Shown here: positions 45,987 through 54,983 of the stretch, piece by piece | How positions within the stretch are numbered: the stretch's first letter is position 1 | How the letters are laid out: each line of letters starts with the position of its first letter | Assembly (NCBI GenBank): GCA_011523425.1 | Contig: WTGU01000156.1 | Span: 61,365 to 125,364, forward strand | From: Alphaproteobacteria bacterium | GTDB lineage: Bacteria; Pseudomonadota; Alphaproteobacteria; UBA828 | Reading direction: 5' to 3' | Length of the DNA stretch: 64,000 nucleotides | The notes under the pieces: generated by a model | Told to the model about the DNA's origin: nothing | Databases searched by the model: none | Seen by the model: only the letters and a program-made list of their open reading frames with translations | Position numbers and translations under genes: made by a program

Positions 45987-47612
45987 ATGCTGACGATCGG
46001 CCGGGATCAGGAGGCGTGGCTGGTCCACCGCGTCCTCGAGCAGCGCGCCGCGGAGCGTCCCGACCATCCCGTGATGCATTTCGACGGGCGGGACTACAGC
46101 TACGCCGCCATCAATCGGGAGGCCAACCGGATCGCCGCGGGCCTCGCGGCGCGCGGCATCGAGCCCGGCGCCCGCTGCGCGGTGATGATGCAGAACACGC
46201 CCGAGCACGTCTTCGCCTGGTTCGCCACCGCCAAGCTCGGCGTCGTCGAGGTGCCGATCAACACCGCCTACCGGGGCGACATCCTCACCCACATCGTCGG
46301 CAGCGCACAGGCGAGCGCCATGGTGCTGGATGCCGAGTTCGTGCCCGTGGTCGCGCGGATCGCCGACCGCTGCCCCGGCCTCGGCACCTTCATCGTCGCC
46401 GGCGGCGACATCGAGGATGCGCGCCGCGCGCTGCCGGGCGTCGTGCTCTCGCTGGACGAGGTGGCCACCGGCGACGGAGCGGACGCGCCGCGCGCCGTGG
46501 AGGCCACCACCACCGCCTGCATCATGTTCACCTCGGGCACCACGGGGCCCTCCAAGGGCGTCGTCATCAACAACCATTTCGAGCTTTCGTTCGCCGTCGT
46601 CTTCAACGAGATCGTCTCGCTCGGCGCGGACGACGTGACCTACAACTTCCTCCCCTTCTTCCATATCGCCGGCAAGTTCATCCTGCTCGGCACCATGCTG
46701 GCCGACTGCCGCATGCTGCTGCGCCCGCGCTTCAGCGTGGCGCGCTTCTGGCCGGACGTACGCGCCCACGGCGTCACCGTGACGGTCGGCGTCGGCGGCA
46801 TTTGCCACATGCTCTACGCCGAGCCGCGCCAACCCGACGACGCGGACAACCCGCTGCGCATGATCTACTCGGTGCCCAACCCGCACGAGGTGCAGGAGGA
46901 GTTCCTCGAGCGCTTCGACCTCGAGCTGACCGAGGGTTACGGCTCCACCGAGGCCAACATCGTCGTCTACACCCGGCCGGGCGAGCCCACGCCGAAGGGG
47001 ACCGCCGGCCGCGCCGCCCCCTATTACGAGGTGATGATCGTCGACGAGATGGACCGCCCAGTGCCCGCCGGCACATCGGGCGAGATCGTGGTGCGCGCCA
47101 GGCATCCCCACATCCTGATGGAAGGCTATGACGGCCTGCCGGAGGCGACGCTGGCGGCGTTCCGCAACCTCTGGTTCCACAGCGGCGACCGCGGCCACAT
47201 GGACGAGAACGGCTTCCTCTTCTTCCACGATCGGATGAAGGACGCAATCCGGCGCCGCGGCGAGAACATCTCGTCCTTCGAGGTCGAGCGCATCGTCAAC
47301 AAGCATTCTGACGTCGCCGAGAGCGCCGCCATCGCGGTCGCCGCCGACGTCGGCGAGGATGAGGTGAAGATCGTGGTGGTGCGCAACCCGGACGCCGCGC
47401 TCACCGAGGAGGCGCTGCTCCGCCACTGCGCCGCCGAGATGCCCTACTTCATGGTCCCGCGCTTCATCGAGTTCAGGGCCGACCTGCCGCGCACGCCGAC
47501 GCAGAAGGTGCGCAAGGTGGCGCTGCGCGCGGACGGCATCACCGCCGCCACCTGGGATCGGGAGGCGGCGGGCTTCAGGGTGAACCGTGACGGGCTCGCG
47601 CGCCGCGGCTGA
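45987..47612 (+). CDS. AMP-dependent acyl-CoA ligase, crotonobetaine/carnitine-CoA ligase-like
   Basis: A 541-residue ANL ligase with MFTSGTTGPSKGVVINN, the motif EGYGSTEANIVV, and the hinge region FFHDRMKDAIRRRGENISSF. The RRGENIS variant and PFFHIAGKF are typical of the CaiC branch. The C-terminal Lys is in TPTQKVRKVAL. Substrate probably a short or amino-containing carboxylic acid; carnitine-type specificity cannot be proven. The ATG at 45987 gives the family-like start. It overlaps the next gene by 26 bp. Confidence 0.88.
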   Translation: MLTIGRDQEAWLVHRVLEQRAAERPDHPVMHFDGRDYSYAAINREANRIAAGLAARGIEPGARCAVMMQNTPEHVFAWFATAKLGVVEVPINTAYRGDILTHIVGSAQASAMVLDAEFVPVVARIADRCPGLGTFIVAGGDIEDARRALPGVVLSLDEVATGDGADAPRAVEATTTACIMFTSGTTGPSKGVVINNHFELSFAVVFNEIVSLGADDVTYNFLPFFHIAGKFILLGTMLADCRMLLRPRFSVARFWPDVRAHGVTVTVGVGGICHMLYAEPRQPDDADNPLRMIYSVPNPHEVQEEFLERFDLELTEGYGSTEANIVVYTRPGEPTPKGTAGRAAPYYEVMIVDEMDRPVPAGTSGEIVVRARHPHILMEGYDGLPEATLAAFRNLWFHSGDRGHMDENGFLFFHDRMKDAIRRRGENISSFEVERIVNKHSDVAESAAIAVAADVGEDEVKIVVVRNPDAALTEEALLRHCAAEMPYFMVPRFIEFRADLPRTPTQKVRKVALRADGITAATWDREAAGFRVNRDGLARRG

Positions 47613-49020
47613 GCGAAGGCCCGACTCGCGCGCGGCATTTGCAGCCTACCAGGCGGGCAGGGGCGCAGAGGCCGAGGCGATCGGGCGCGCCGTCCTCGCC
47701 CACGACCCGCGCGATGCCGGCGCGCACTACGTCTGCGGTCTCGTCGCCGCTGATCGAGGCGCGCTCGAGCGAGCACGCCGTGCGTTCGAGACCGCAGCCG
47801 CGCTGGCGCCCGACAAGGCGAGCCTGCACGTCACCCTCGGCACGCACGCGCTCAAGCAGGGGGACGACGCGGCGGCGGAGAGTGCGTTTCGACGGGCGCT
47901 CGCGCTCGCGCCGGGCTCGGTCGCGGCCCATACCAACCTCGGCGTGGCGTGCAAGCGCCAGGGACGGCTCGCGGATGCCGTTCGGTCGTTCCATGCCGGC
48001 CATGCGCTTTATCGCGGCTCCGCCTGGTGGGGGATCGACCCGGCGAGCGGCACGGCCCTGCTCGACCCCGCCCAGCACGAGACCTTCCGCAGCGCGTCTC
48101 GGGCCAAGCTCGCGCACGACCTCGCGCAGCTCGACTACCTGCTGGAGATGGACCAGCTGGCGCCCGACCTCGCCGGAGCGCGCGAGAACCTCGCCCGCGT
48201 GCTGGCCGGCTTCGGCAGCGAGGAGCGACCGGGGGCGCCGCGCACGCTCACCGCCGAAGAGAGGCGGCTGATCGGCCCCATCTACAACCGGGTGATCCAC
48301 CGCCCGCCGGACCAGGCCGTGTCGCCCGTCATCAACCCCGACCTCGACTGCACGGCAATCGAGCGGCGCTACCGCGAGGCGAGCCCTGCCGTGGTCGTCG
48401 TCGACGACCTGCTGAGCCCGCATGCGCTCGCTGCCCTTCAGCGCTTCTGCCGCGAAGCCACGATCTGGTTCGACTGCAAGGAGCACGGCCTCTATCTCGG
48501 AGCCTATCTGCACGACGGCTTCGACCACCCCGTGCTCGTCGCGCTCGCCGCCGAGCTGGAGCAGCGCCTCGAAGGCATCATGGGCCGGCACCGGCTCAGC
48601 CAGATGTGGGCGTTCTCCTACGGTCAGGCAGGCGCCGGCACGCGCAAGCATGCAGACAAGGCCGCGGTCAACCTCAATCTCTGGATCACGCCCGACAGCG
48701 CCTGCCCTGAGCCCGAGGCGACCGGTCTCACCGTGTTCGACGTCGCGGCGCCGCCGGACTGGGGATTCGCGGACTACAATCTCGACCCAGCGCGGCTCGA
48801 GCGGCTGGTGGCAGCCGAGGGCCGGGCGCCGGTGCGCGTTCCCTACCGTTGCAACAGGGCGGCGATCTTCGATTCGAGCCTGATCCACGAGAGCGGCGGG
48901 GTGCGCTTCCGGAGCGGCTACGCGAACCGCCGAATCAACCTGACCCTGCTCTTCGGCGAGCGCGCGGAGCAGGAGGCCGGTCGACCACAGGAGAGAGCGG
49001 ATGCTGAGCCACTGGCTTGA
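47587..49020 (+). CDS. TPR repeat protein fused to a 2OG-Fe(II) oxygenase domain
   Basis: A 477-residue protein. Residues about 15-145 are tetratricopeptide-like repeats (YQAGRGAEAEAIGRAVL, then alternating helices with LALAPGSVAAHTNLGVA). The second half is a double-stranded beta-helix oxygenase with iron ligands His355 and Asp357 (KHADKAAVNLNLW) and distal His434 (SLIHESG), followed by Arg448/449 (NRRINLTLLFGE) for 2-oxoglutarate. The TPR part suggests a protein or peptide substrate, or partner binding. The GTG start at 47587 overlaps the ligase gene, and its own end overlaps the next start by 20 bp. Confidence 0.85.
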   Translation: MTGSRAAAERRPDSRAAFAAYQAGRGAEAEAIGRAVLAHDPRDAGAHYVCGLVAADRGALERARRAFETAAALAPDKASLHVTLGTHALKQGDDAAAESAFRRALALAPGSVAAHTNLGVACKRQGRLADAVRSFHAGHALYRGSAWWGIDPASGTALLDPAQHETFRSASRAKLAHDLAQLDYLLEMDQLAPDLAGARENLARVLAGFGSEERPGAPRTLTAEERRLIGPIYNRVIHRPPDQAVSPVINPDLDCTAIERRYREASPAVVVVDDLLSPHALAALQRFCREATIWFDCKEHGLYLGAYLHDGFDHPVLVALAAELEQRLEGIMGRHRLSQMWAFSYGQAGAGTRKHADKAAVNLNLWITPDSACPEPEATGLTVFDVAAPPDWGFADYNLDPARLERLVAAEGRAPVRVPYRCNRAAIFDSSLIHESGGVRFRSGYANRRINLTLLFGERAEQEAGRPQERADAEPLA

Positions 49021-50410
49021 CGAGGCCGGCCCTGCGCGGGACGACGACGCGCCTGCGCTGGAAGGCGACCAGCGCGCGGACATCTGCATCGTCGGCGGCG
49101 GCTATTGCGGCCTGTGGACCGCGATCCGGCTCAAGCAGCGCGACCCTTCCATCGACGTCGCCATCGTCGAGAAGGACGTCTGCGGCAGCGGCGCGAGCGG
49201 CCGCAACGGCGGCTTCGTGCTGAGCTGGTGGGCCAAGTTCGGCTCGCTCTGCAAGGTCTGTACGTCGGACGAGGCGGTCCGCCTCGCCCGCGCGTCCGCC
49301 GATGCCGTCGGCGAGATCGGGCGCTTCTGCGCCGACAACGGGATCGACGCGCATTTCCGCGGCGACGGCTGGCTGTGGGCGGCGACGAGCGCGCCTCAGG
49401 TCGGATCGTGGAGCGCGCTGGTCGATACCCTGGAGCGCCACCAGCAGCATCCCTTCGAGCTCTGGGAGCCGGAGACCGTCAAGCGGCGCTCGGGCTCCGA
49501 GCGGCACATCGCCGGCGTCTTCGAGCCGACCGGCGCCTCGGTGCAGCCGGCCCTGCTCGCGCGCGGGCTGCGCCGGGCGGCGCTTTCCATGGGGGTGCGC
49601 ATCTACGAGCGGACCCCGATGATGAGCCTTCATCGCGGCCGCCCGCCCCGCGTTGTGGCACCGCGGGGAATCCTGACGGCCGAGAAGGTCGTGATTGCGA
49701 TGAACGCCTGGGCCACCATGTTCCCGGAGCTCCGGCGGACCATCGTCGTGATCTCGAGCGACATCGTCGCGACCCGGCCGATGCCCGAGCGGCTCGCCGC
49801 CTCGGGCTGGAATGACGGGATGTGCATCTCGGATTCCCGGACCCTGGTGAACTATTACCGCCCGACCACGGACGGCCGCATCGCCTTCGGCACCGGCGGC
49901 GGGCGGCTCTCCTTCGGCAATCGCGTGGACCGCCGGTTCGACGGCCCCTCGCCGCGGGCGGCCGAGGTCGAGGCGTACTTCCGCCGCATCTATCCCGACT
50001 TCGGCGACGTGCCGATCGCGACGAGCTGGACCGGTCCGATCGACCGCTCCCTCAGCGGACTGCCCTTCTTCGGTCGCCTCGACGGCCGCGACGACCTGCT
50101 CTACGGCCTCGGCTTCTCCGGCAACGGTGTCGGCCCCACCTCCGTGGGCGGGCGCATCCTCGCCTCCCTCGCGCTCGGCGCGAAGGACGAGTGGTCCGAG
50201 TGCGGGCTGGTGCGCGGGGGCGTCGGCCTGTTCCCCCGCGAGCCGGTGCGCTACGTCGGCGGGCGCATGGTGATCGCGGCGAACCGGCACAAGGAGCGCC
50301 TGGAGGACGAGGGACGCGAGCCGGGGCCCCTGACCGTCAGGCTGGCGGGCCTGGCACCGGCCGGCCTCGTGCCGGTCAAGGGAGTCGACGCGCCGCAGTC
50401 GAAGGCCTGA
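49001..50410 (+). CDS. FAD-dependent oxidoreductase (DAO/PuuB-like)
   Basis: A 469-residue D-amino-acid-oxidase-fold flavoprotein. The dinucleotide loop ICIVGGGYCGLWTAIRL is at about residues 28-44, GSGASGRNGGFVLSWW is the isoalloxazine-contacting stretch, and GLGFSGNGVGPTSVGGRIL the C-terminal FAD motif. Related enzymes oxidise gamma-glutamylputrescine, glycine, sarcosine or other secondary amines. It overlaps the TPR-oxygenase gene, implying coupled translation. A sarcosine-type substrate would fit the creatinase hypothesis, but the genes are 35 kb apart. Confidence 0.9.
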   Translation: MLSHWLDEAGPARDDDAPALEGDQRADICIVGGGYCGLWTAIRLKQRDPSIDVAIVEKDVCGSGASGRNGGFVLSWWAKFGSLCKVCTSDEAVRLARASADAVGEIGRFCADNGIDAHFRGDGWLWAATSAPQVGSWSALVDTLERHQQHPFELWEPETVKRRSGSERHIAGVFEPTGASVQPALLARGLRRAALSMGVRIYERTPMMSLHRGRPPRVVAPRGILTAEKVVIAMNAWATMFPELRRTIVVISSDIVATRPMPERLAASGWNDGMCISDSRTLVNYYRPTTDGRIAFGTGGGRLSFGNRVDRRFDGPSPRAAEVEAYFRRIYPDFGDVPIATSWTGPIDRSLSGLPFFGRLDGRDDLLYGLGFSGNGVGPTSVGGRILASLALGAKDEWSECGLVRGGVGLFPREPVRYVGGRMVIAANRHKERLEDEGREPGPLTVRLAGLAPAGLVPVKGVDAPQSKA

Positions 50411-50413
50411 GGC

Positions 50414-51364
50414 GTGCACCCCGGGCCTGCGCCGCAGCTCGCGACGCTTACCGCCCACGACGGCCTCCCGCTTCGCACCGCCGTCTGGTCAGCGCCGCCC
50501 GGCAGCGTGCGCGGCTCGGTGGTGCTGCTGCAGGGCCGGGCCGAGTTCATCGAGAAGTACGGCGAGACGGTGGCCGACCTCAGAGCCCGCGGCTTCGCCG
50601 TCTACGCGCTGGACTGGCGCGGTCAGGGCCGCTCCGGCCGGGTTCTGAAGGAGTCGCGCAAGGGCCATGTCGTCAGCTACGACGACTATCTGAGCGACCT
50701 GGACCTCTTCCTCGAGCGGCTGGTGCTCCCCGAGGCGCGCCGGCCGATCGTGGTGCTGGCCCACTCCATGGGCGGCCACATCGTGCTCCGCCATCGTGCC
50801 GAGCACGGCCCCTCCGGGGCGCCCTATTTCGCCGCCGGCATCGCGCTGTCGGCCCCCATGGTGAACATCATGATGAGCACGGCCGAGCGGGCTTTGGGCG
50901 CGGTGCTCACCATCGCCGCGATGAGCGTCGGCCTGAGGAACCGCTACGTGCCGGTGCAGAGGCCGTTCCCGCCGCCCTTCGACGGCAACCCGCTGACCAG
51001 CGACCGCGCACGCTACGAGCGCATGGAGACCCTGCTGCGCGACAACCCGCCGCTCGCCATCAGCTGGCCGACGGTGGGCTGGCTCGCCGCCACCCGGCGC
51101 TCGGTGGCGATCCTGCGCAGCCGGGGCTATCCCGAGCGGATCGCGACGCCGGTGCTGATCGTCAGCGCGGCTGACGACCGGGTCGTCTCCAACGCCGACC
51201 AGGCCCGGCTTGCCGCCCGCCTGCCCGACTGCCGCCTGGAGACGATTCCCGCGTCGCGCCACGAGCCGCTGATGGAGACCGACGCGGTGAGGGCGCGCAT
51301 CTTCGCCCTCTTCGACGCCTTCGTGGACGAGGTGCTGGGAGGCGCCGCTCAATCCAGCCGGTAG
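50414..51364 (+). CDS. Alpha/beta hydrolase, lysophospholipase-like
   Basis: A 316-residue serine hydrolase of the PldB/monoacylglycerol lipase type. Nucleophile Ser118 (LAHSMGGH), Asp in VSAADDRVV and His in ASRHEPLME form the triad; QGRAEFIEKY gives the oxyanion region. The GTG start lies 3 bp after the preceding stop, so it is in the same transcript. The 3' end overlaps the convergent amidohydrolase gene by 16 bp. Substrate probably a lysophospholipid or monoglyceride ester. Confidence 0.9.
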   Translation: MHPGPAPQLATLTAHDGLPLRTAVWSAPPGSVRGSVVLLQGRAEFIEKYGETVADLRARGFAVYALDWRGQGRSGRVLKESRKGHVVSYDDYLSDLDLFLERLVLPEARRPIVVLAHSMGGHIVLRHRAEHGPSGAPYFAAGIALSAPMVNIMMSTAERALGAVLTIAAMSVGLRNRYVPVQRPFPPPFDGNPLTSDRARYERMETLLRDNPPLAISWPTVGWLAATRRSVAILRSRGYPERIATPVLIVSAADDRVVSNADQARLAARLPDCRLETIPASRHEPLMETDAVRARIFALFDAFVDEVLGGAAQSSR

Positions 51365-52254
51365 AAGCGGACGGCGTTGTCGTGGAAGAGCGCGCGCTGC
51401 TCGGCCGGCGAGAGGTCGGCGACGATGGTCTTGAACGAGTCGTAGATCGCGTCCGCGCCGCCGTGGATGCCGGCCACGGGAAAGTCGCTCGCGAACATGC
51501 AGCGCTCCGGCCCGAAGGCGTCGATCGTGTGGCGGATGAACGGGCGCGTGCTCTCGGTCGTCCAGTCGTGATCGTAGGCGCCGAGGTCCGAGATCTTGAC
51601 CGCGACGTTGGCGGCACCGGCCAGCGCGCTCATGCCGCTGCGCCAGGCCGCGATGGCGTCGTCGTCCCGATCGGCGGGGCTGCCGGTGTGATTGAGGATG
51701 ATCTGCGTGTCGGGGAAGGCCTGCGCCAGGTCGAGCGCCTCGCCAAGCTGGCCGGAGTAGATCATCATGTCGAACGAGAGGCCGAACCTCCGCAGCAGGC
51801 CGAAGCCGCGCCGCCAGGCGGAGTCCTGCATCAGGTCGGCGCGCTCGGTGAAGCTCCAGACGGGGTTCTCGTGCCAACTCAGGATCTGGCGGATGCCGCG
51901 CATGTTGGCGTGCGCCGCGTGGGCCTCCAACGCCGCCTCGGCACCCGGCTCTTCCAACTGAGCGTAGGCGACGATGCCGTGCGGGAAGCCGTGCTCGTCG
52001 GCGATGCCCTGGAGCCAGCGCGTCTCGGCCACCGGATCGTCGAAGAAACTCGCCTGGATGTGGACTGACTTGACCAGCCCGATGCCGGCCATGTCGGCGA
52101 GGTAGTCGCCGAGCAGGTAGTCGCGGATGAGCGGCGCGGTGCTGCCGAACACCACCTCGCGCGGGCCGTCCGTCAGCCACGCATAGCGGCCGGAGGCCAG
52201 ATCCCAGAGGTGATGGTGGGCGTCGATGATCGGCCCGTCATAGAGGCTGGTCAT
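51349..52254 (-). CDS. Amidohydrolase-2 family metal-dependent hydrolase
   Basis: A 301-residue TIM-barrel hydrolase of the Amidohydro_2 group. It starts with IIDAHHHLWD, whose histidine pair binds the metal, followed by the VHIQASFFDDPV strand, ILNHTGSPADRD (further His ligand), and MFASDFPVAG with the catalytic Asp. Relatives are lactonases (2-pyrone-4,6-dicarboxylate, sugar lactones) and decarboxylases. The ATG at 52254 is chosen because it directly precedes the metal motif. The lactonase reaction is likely; the substrate is unknown. Confidence 0.9.
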   Translation of the reverse strand: MTSLYDGPIIDAHHHLWDLASGRYAWLTDGPREVVFGSTAPLIRDYLLGDYLADMAGIGLVKSVHIQASFFDDPVAETRWLQGIADEHGFPHGIVAYAQLEEPGAEAALEAHAAHANMRGIRQILSWHENPVWSFTERADLMQDSAWRRGFGLLRRFGLSFDMMIYSGQLGEALDLAQAFPDTQIILNHTGSPADRDDDAIAAWRSGMSALAGAANVAVKISDLGAYDHDWTTESTRPFIRHTIDAFGPERCMFASDFPVAGIHGGADAIYDSFKTIVADLSPAEQRALFHDNAVRFYRLD

Positions 52255-52311
52255 GGCCTGCTCCGCGTCTCTCTCCCGCCCGCATGATCGCCGCACAGGG
52301 GCGCCGGCGTG

Positions 52312-52800
52312 TCAAGGCGCCGGCGGCCGGCGCAGGAGGATGTGGACGATCTCGTAGCTCAGCACCGGCTCGTCGCGCTGATTGCGCACGTCGTAGGCCA
52401 TGCGCACGTAGCCGCGGTCGGGCCGGGAGCGGGAGGGACGGGTCTCGGCGACGGTGGCGATGGCGTGGATGCGATCGCCGGGCCGCGCCGGTCGGTGGAA
52501 GCGCACGGCGTCGATCCCCGGCCCGCCGATGCAGGCCTCGTTGATGACGCCGAGCTCGTAGAAGAGCCGAAACCCCAGCGCCATGGTCTGGAAGCCGCTG
52601 GCGATCAGGCCGCCGTAGGGGCCCTCCGCCGCGCCCGCCGCATCGACGTGGATCGGCTGGGGGTCGAATTCCCGCGCGAAGGCGACGATCTCCGCCTCGC
52701 CGAGCGTCCACTCGCCTGTGACGAAGCGCTCGCCGGGCGCGAGGTCGTCGAAGTAGCGCGCCGCCTCCCGCGCCCGGTTGGGCGGGCGATCCCTTGTCAC
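52312..52800 (-). CDS. MaoC-like hot-dog-fold hydratase
   Basis: A 162-residue MaoC/(R)-hydratase-fold protein. The pattern FAREFDPQPIHVD (Asp and His of the hydratase dyad) and GLIASGFQTMALGFRL is typical of enoyl-CoA hydratase 2-type enzymes. The GTG start at 52800 overlaps the stop of the flavoprotein gene (GTGA), so the two are co-translated. It would hydrate an enoyl-CoA produced by an associated pathway. Confidence 0.9.
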   Translation of the reverse strand: MTRDRPPNRAREAARYFDDLAPGERFVTGEWTLGEAEIVAFAREFDPQPIHVDAAGAAEGPYGGLIASGFQTMALGFRLFYELGVINEACIGGPGIDAVRFHRPARPGDRIHAIATVAETRPSRSRPDRGYVRMAYDVRNQRDEPVLSYEIVHILLRRPPAP

Positions 52801-53954
52801 AGCGTGGGATTGTCGATGTCGAGCCCGTAGAGCATCCGCCCGTAGGTCGTGAAGTTCACGTCCTTGTTCTGGGTGAAGTGCTGGTTGGCGACCAGCATGT
52901 CCGTGTAGAGGTTGCCGAGCTCGCTGTTGCTGTAGACGCTGGCCGCGCCGGAGAGGTCCCAGATGGCGCGCGCGGCGTCCACGGCGATGTTGCCGGCATA
53001 AGTCGCGAGCGCGCGGCAGCGGGCGCGCTCCTCCAGGCTCGGCACACGGCTCTCCTCGCAGGCGATGGCGCTGATCTCCTCGGCCGCGAAGCGCAGGAGC
53101 TGTCGCGCGCAATCGACCGCAGCCCTGGATTCTGCGAAGCGGATGTGCTGCGAGGCGAAGGCGGAAACGTTCTTCTCCGCCATGATCGAGCCCTTCTTGC
53201 GCGCGATCCCGTTGTATTCCGCCGCCATCTCGAGCGCGATGCCGACTGCGCCGCTGGTGATGCCGATCCCGAAGATCGGATAGCTGGGAAGCAGGTAGAA
53301 CGGCGCCTCCCGCCAGTGGCCGCCGGGCGATTCGCCGCCGCGCAGCGCCTCCATCGAGAGCGCCCGGCGCGCCGGCACGTAGTACTCCTGGAGCCGTACG
53401 TGGTTGGTGCCGCTGCCGCGCAGGCCCAGCGCATGCCAGGTGTCGAGGATCTCGATCTCGTCCCGCCGGAGCAGGAAGTGCAGGTGACTCTCGTGCTCGC
53501 CGGCCCTGCCCTCCTCGTAGCCGGAGACGATGCACCAATCGCAGGTGTCGACACCGGTGACGAAGGGCCAGCGGCCGCTCACGCGATAGCCGCCGTCCAC
53601 GCGCTCGTAGCGGCCCAGGCTCTGGATCAGGATGCCGGCGACGAGACCCTTCGGATCGTCGCCCCACACCTCGTCCTGCATCTCGCGCGGCCACTGGGCG
53701 ACCATGAAGGGATGAATGACGTACTGCACGACCGCCCAGCCGGTCGAGCCGCAGGCCGCGCCGATCTCCGAGGCCACACCCACAATGTCGCGCAGCGGCC
53801 CGCCGGCACCGCCGTAGGCTGCCGGCTGCAGCAGCCGGGCAGCGCCCGAGGCACGGATCATCTCCCTGACCTCGGGCAGGACCTTGCGATTCTCGCGGGT
53901 CTCGTTGCGCCGCTCGCGCAGGGCGGGCAGAAGGGTGTCGAGGTCGGCGCGCAT
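52797..53954 (-). CDS. Acyl-CoA-dehydrogenase-fold flavoprotein (HpaB/HsaA-like monooxygenase or dehydrogenase)
   Basis: A 385-residue protein with the acyl-CoA dehydrogenase fold. Landmarks are LLQPAAYGGAGG, GSTGWAVVQYVIHPFMV, DGGYRVSGRWPFVTGVDTCD and RGSGTNHVRLQEYYVPARR. The last resembles class D flavin-dependent monooxygenases (HsaA, dibenzothiophene monooxygenase) rather than a true dehydrogenase, and no catalytic Glu of the acyl-CoA kind is evident. The start at 53954 has AGGGGGAGCC before it. It diverges from the SDR gene over 213 bp. Confidence 0.85.
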   Translation of the reverse strand: MRADLDTLLPALRERRNETRENRKVLPEVREMIRASGAARLLQPAAYGGAGGPLRDIVGVASEIGAACGSTGWAVVQYVIHPFMVAQWPREMQDEVWGDDPKGLVAGILIQSLGRYERVDGGYRVSGRWPFVTGVDTCDWCIVSGYEEGRAGEHESHLHFLLRRDEIEILDTWHALGLRGSGTNHVRLQEYYVPARRALSMEALRGGESPGGHWREAPFYLLPSYPIFGIGITSGAVGIALEMAAEYNGIARKKGSIMAEKNVSAFASQHIRFAESRAAVDCARQLLRFAAEEISAIACEESRVPSLEERARCRALATYAGNIAVDAARAIWDLSGAASVYSNSELGNLYTDMLVANQHFTQNKDVNFTTYGRMLYGLDIDNPTL

Positions 53955-54167
53955 GGCTCCCCCTAGGCACTGCACGACGATGGCGGGGATGGTTCCCCCG
54001 CCGGCCGGCGGCTCCGGCGGGGCGCATCATGGCGACGCGGGACGGAGCCGACAAGGCCGGCCGCCTCTCTCGCTGCCCCACTGAATCGGGTTCCGCCCCG
54101 CGCGGGTAAGGCTGTACTCTCCCGCCGCCGGGCGAGGAGCCGGGGCGGAGCAGACACGGAGGGCGGC

Positions 54168-54893
54168 ATGGGCAAGACGGCGGTCGTGATCGGCGTGGGC
54201 GCGAGCGAGGGGCTGGGCGCGGCGGTGTGCCGCATGGCGGCGAGCGAAGGGCTCCACGTCTTCGTGGGCGGCCGCACCGAGGCCAAGGTGGCAGCGGTCG
54301 CCGACGAAATCCGCGCGGCTGGCGGCGAGGCCGCGGCGCTCGTCGCCGATACCACCGACGAAGCCTCGGTCGCAGCCTTCGTCGAGGCGGCGGAAGGGCA
54401 AGGGCCGATCGACCTCGCCGTCTTCAACGCCGGCAACAACATGCCGGGCAGCGTGATCGAGATGGAGGCAGACTACTTCGAGACCTGCTGGCGCATCGGC
54501 TGCTTCGGCGGCTTCCTCTTCTGCCGCGAGGCGTTGCGCCGCATGGTGCCGCGCGGCGCCGGCACGCTGCTGCTGACAGGCGCCAGCGCGTCCATGCGCG
54601 GCAAGCCCAACTTCGCCGCCTTCACCGCCGCCAAGGCCGGGCTTCGCGCGCTGGGCCAGAGCCTCGCGCGCGAGTTCGGCCCGCAGGGCATTCACGTGGC
54701 CCATGTGGTGGTGGACGGCGGCATCGGTGGCGAGCGGCTGAAGACCCGCGCGCCCCAGTTCGTGGAACGGGTCGGCGAAGACGGGCTGATCGGCCTGGAC
54801 GGGCTCGCCGACTCCTACCGCTTCCTCTACCGCCAGCCGCGCAGCGCCTGGACCCAGGAGCTCGACCTGCGCACCCACAAGGAAGAGTACTGA
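54168..54893 (+). CDS. Short-chain dehydrogenase/reductase with Phe at the catalytic Tyr position
   Basis: A 241-residue Rossmann protein. The cofactor loop VIGVGASEGLGAAV is at 7-20 and FNAGNN at 86-91. Ser140 (LLTGASAS) and Lys156 (FTAAKAGLR) of the triad are present, but the Tyr of YxxxK is Phe152. Members with this change are common in proteobacteria and may not be conventional oxidoreductases. GGAGGGCGGC precedes the ATG. It is the first of a plus-strand run that continues with the CoA-transferase. Confidence 0.88.
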   Translation: MGKTAVVIGVGASEGLGAAVCRMAASEGLHVFVGGRTEAKVAAVADEIRAAGGEAAALVADTTDEASVAAFVEAAEGQGPIDLAVFNAGNNMPGSVIEMEADYFETCWRIGCFGGFLFCREALRRMVPRGAGTLLLTGASASMRGKPNFAAFTAAKAGLRALGQSLAREFGPQGIHVAHVVVDGGIGGERLKTRAPQFVERVGEDGLIGLDGLADSYRFLYRQPRSAWTQELDLRTHKEEY

Positions 54894-54983
54894 GAGCCGG
54901 TCGGGCCTGCGGCGGCGCGGCCGGCACGCGCGTTGCCGGAGCGCCCGATTGACATGCGGGCCTAAACGCCGCTTCCTGCCGCC

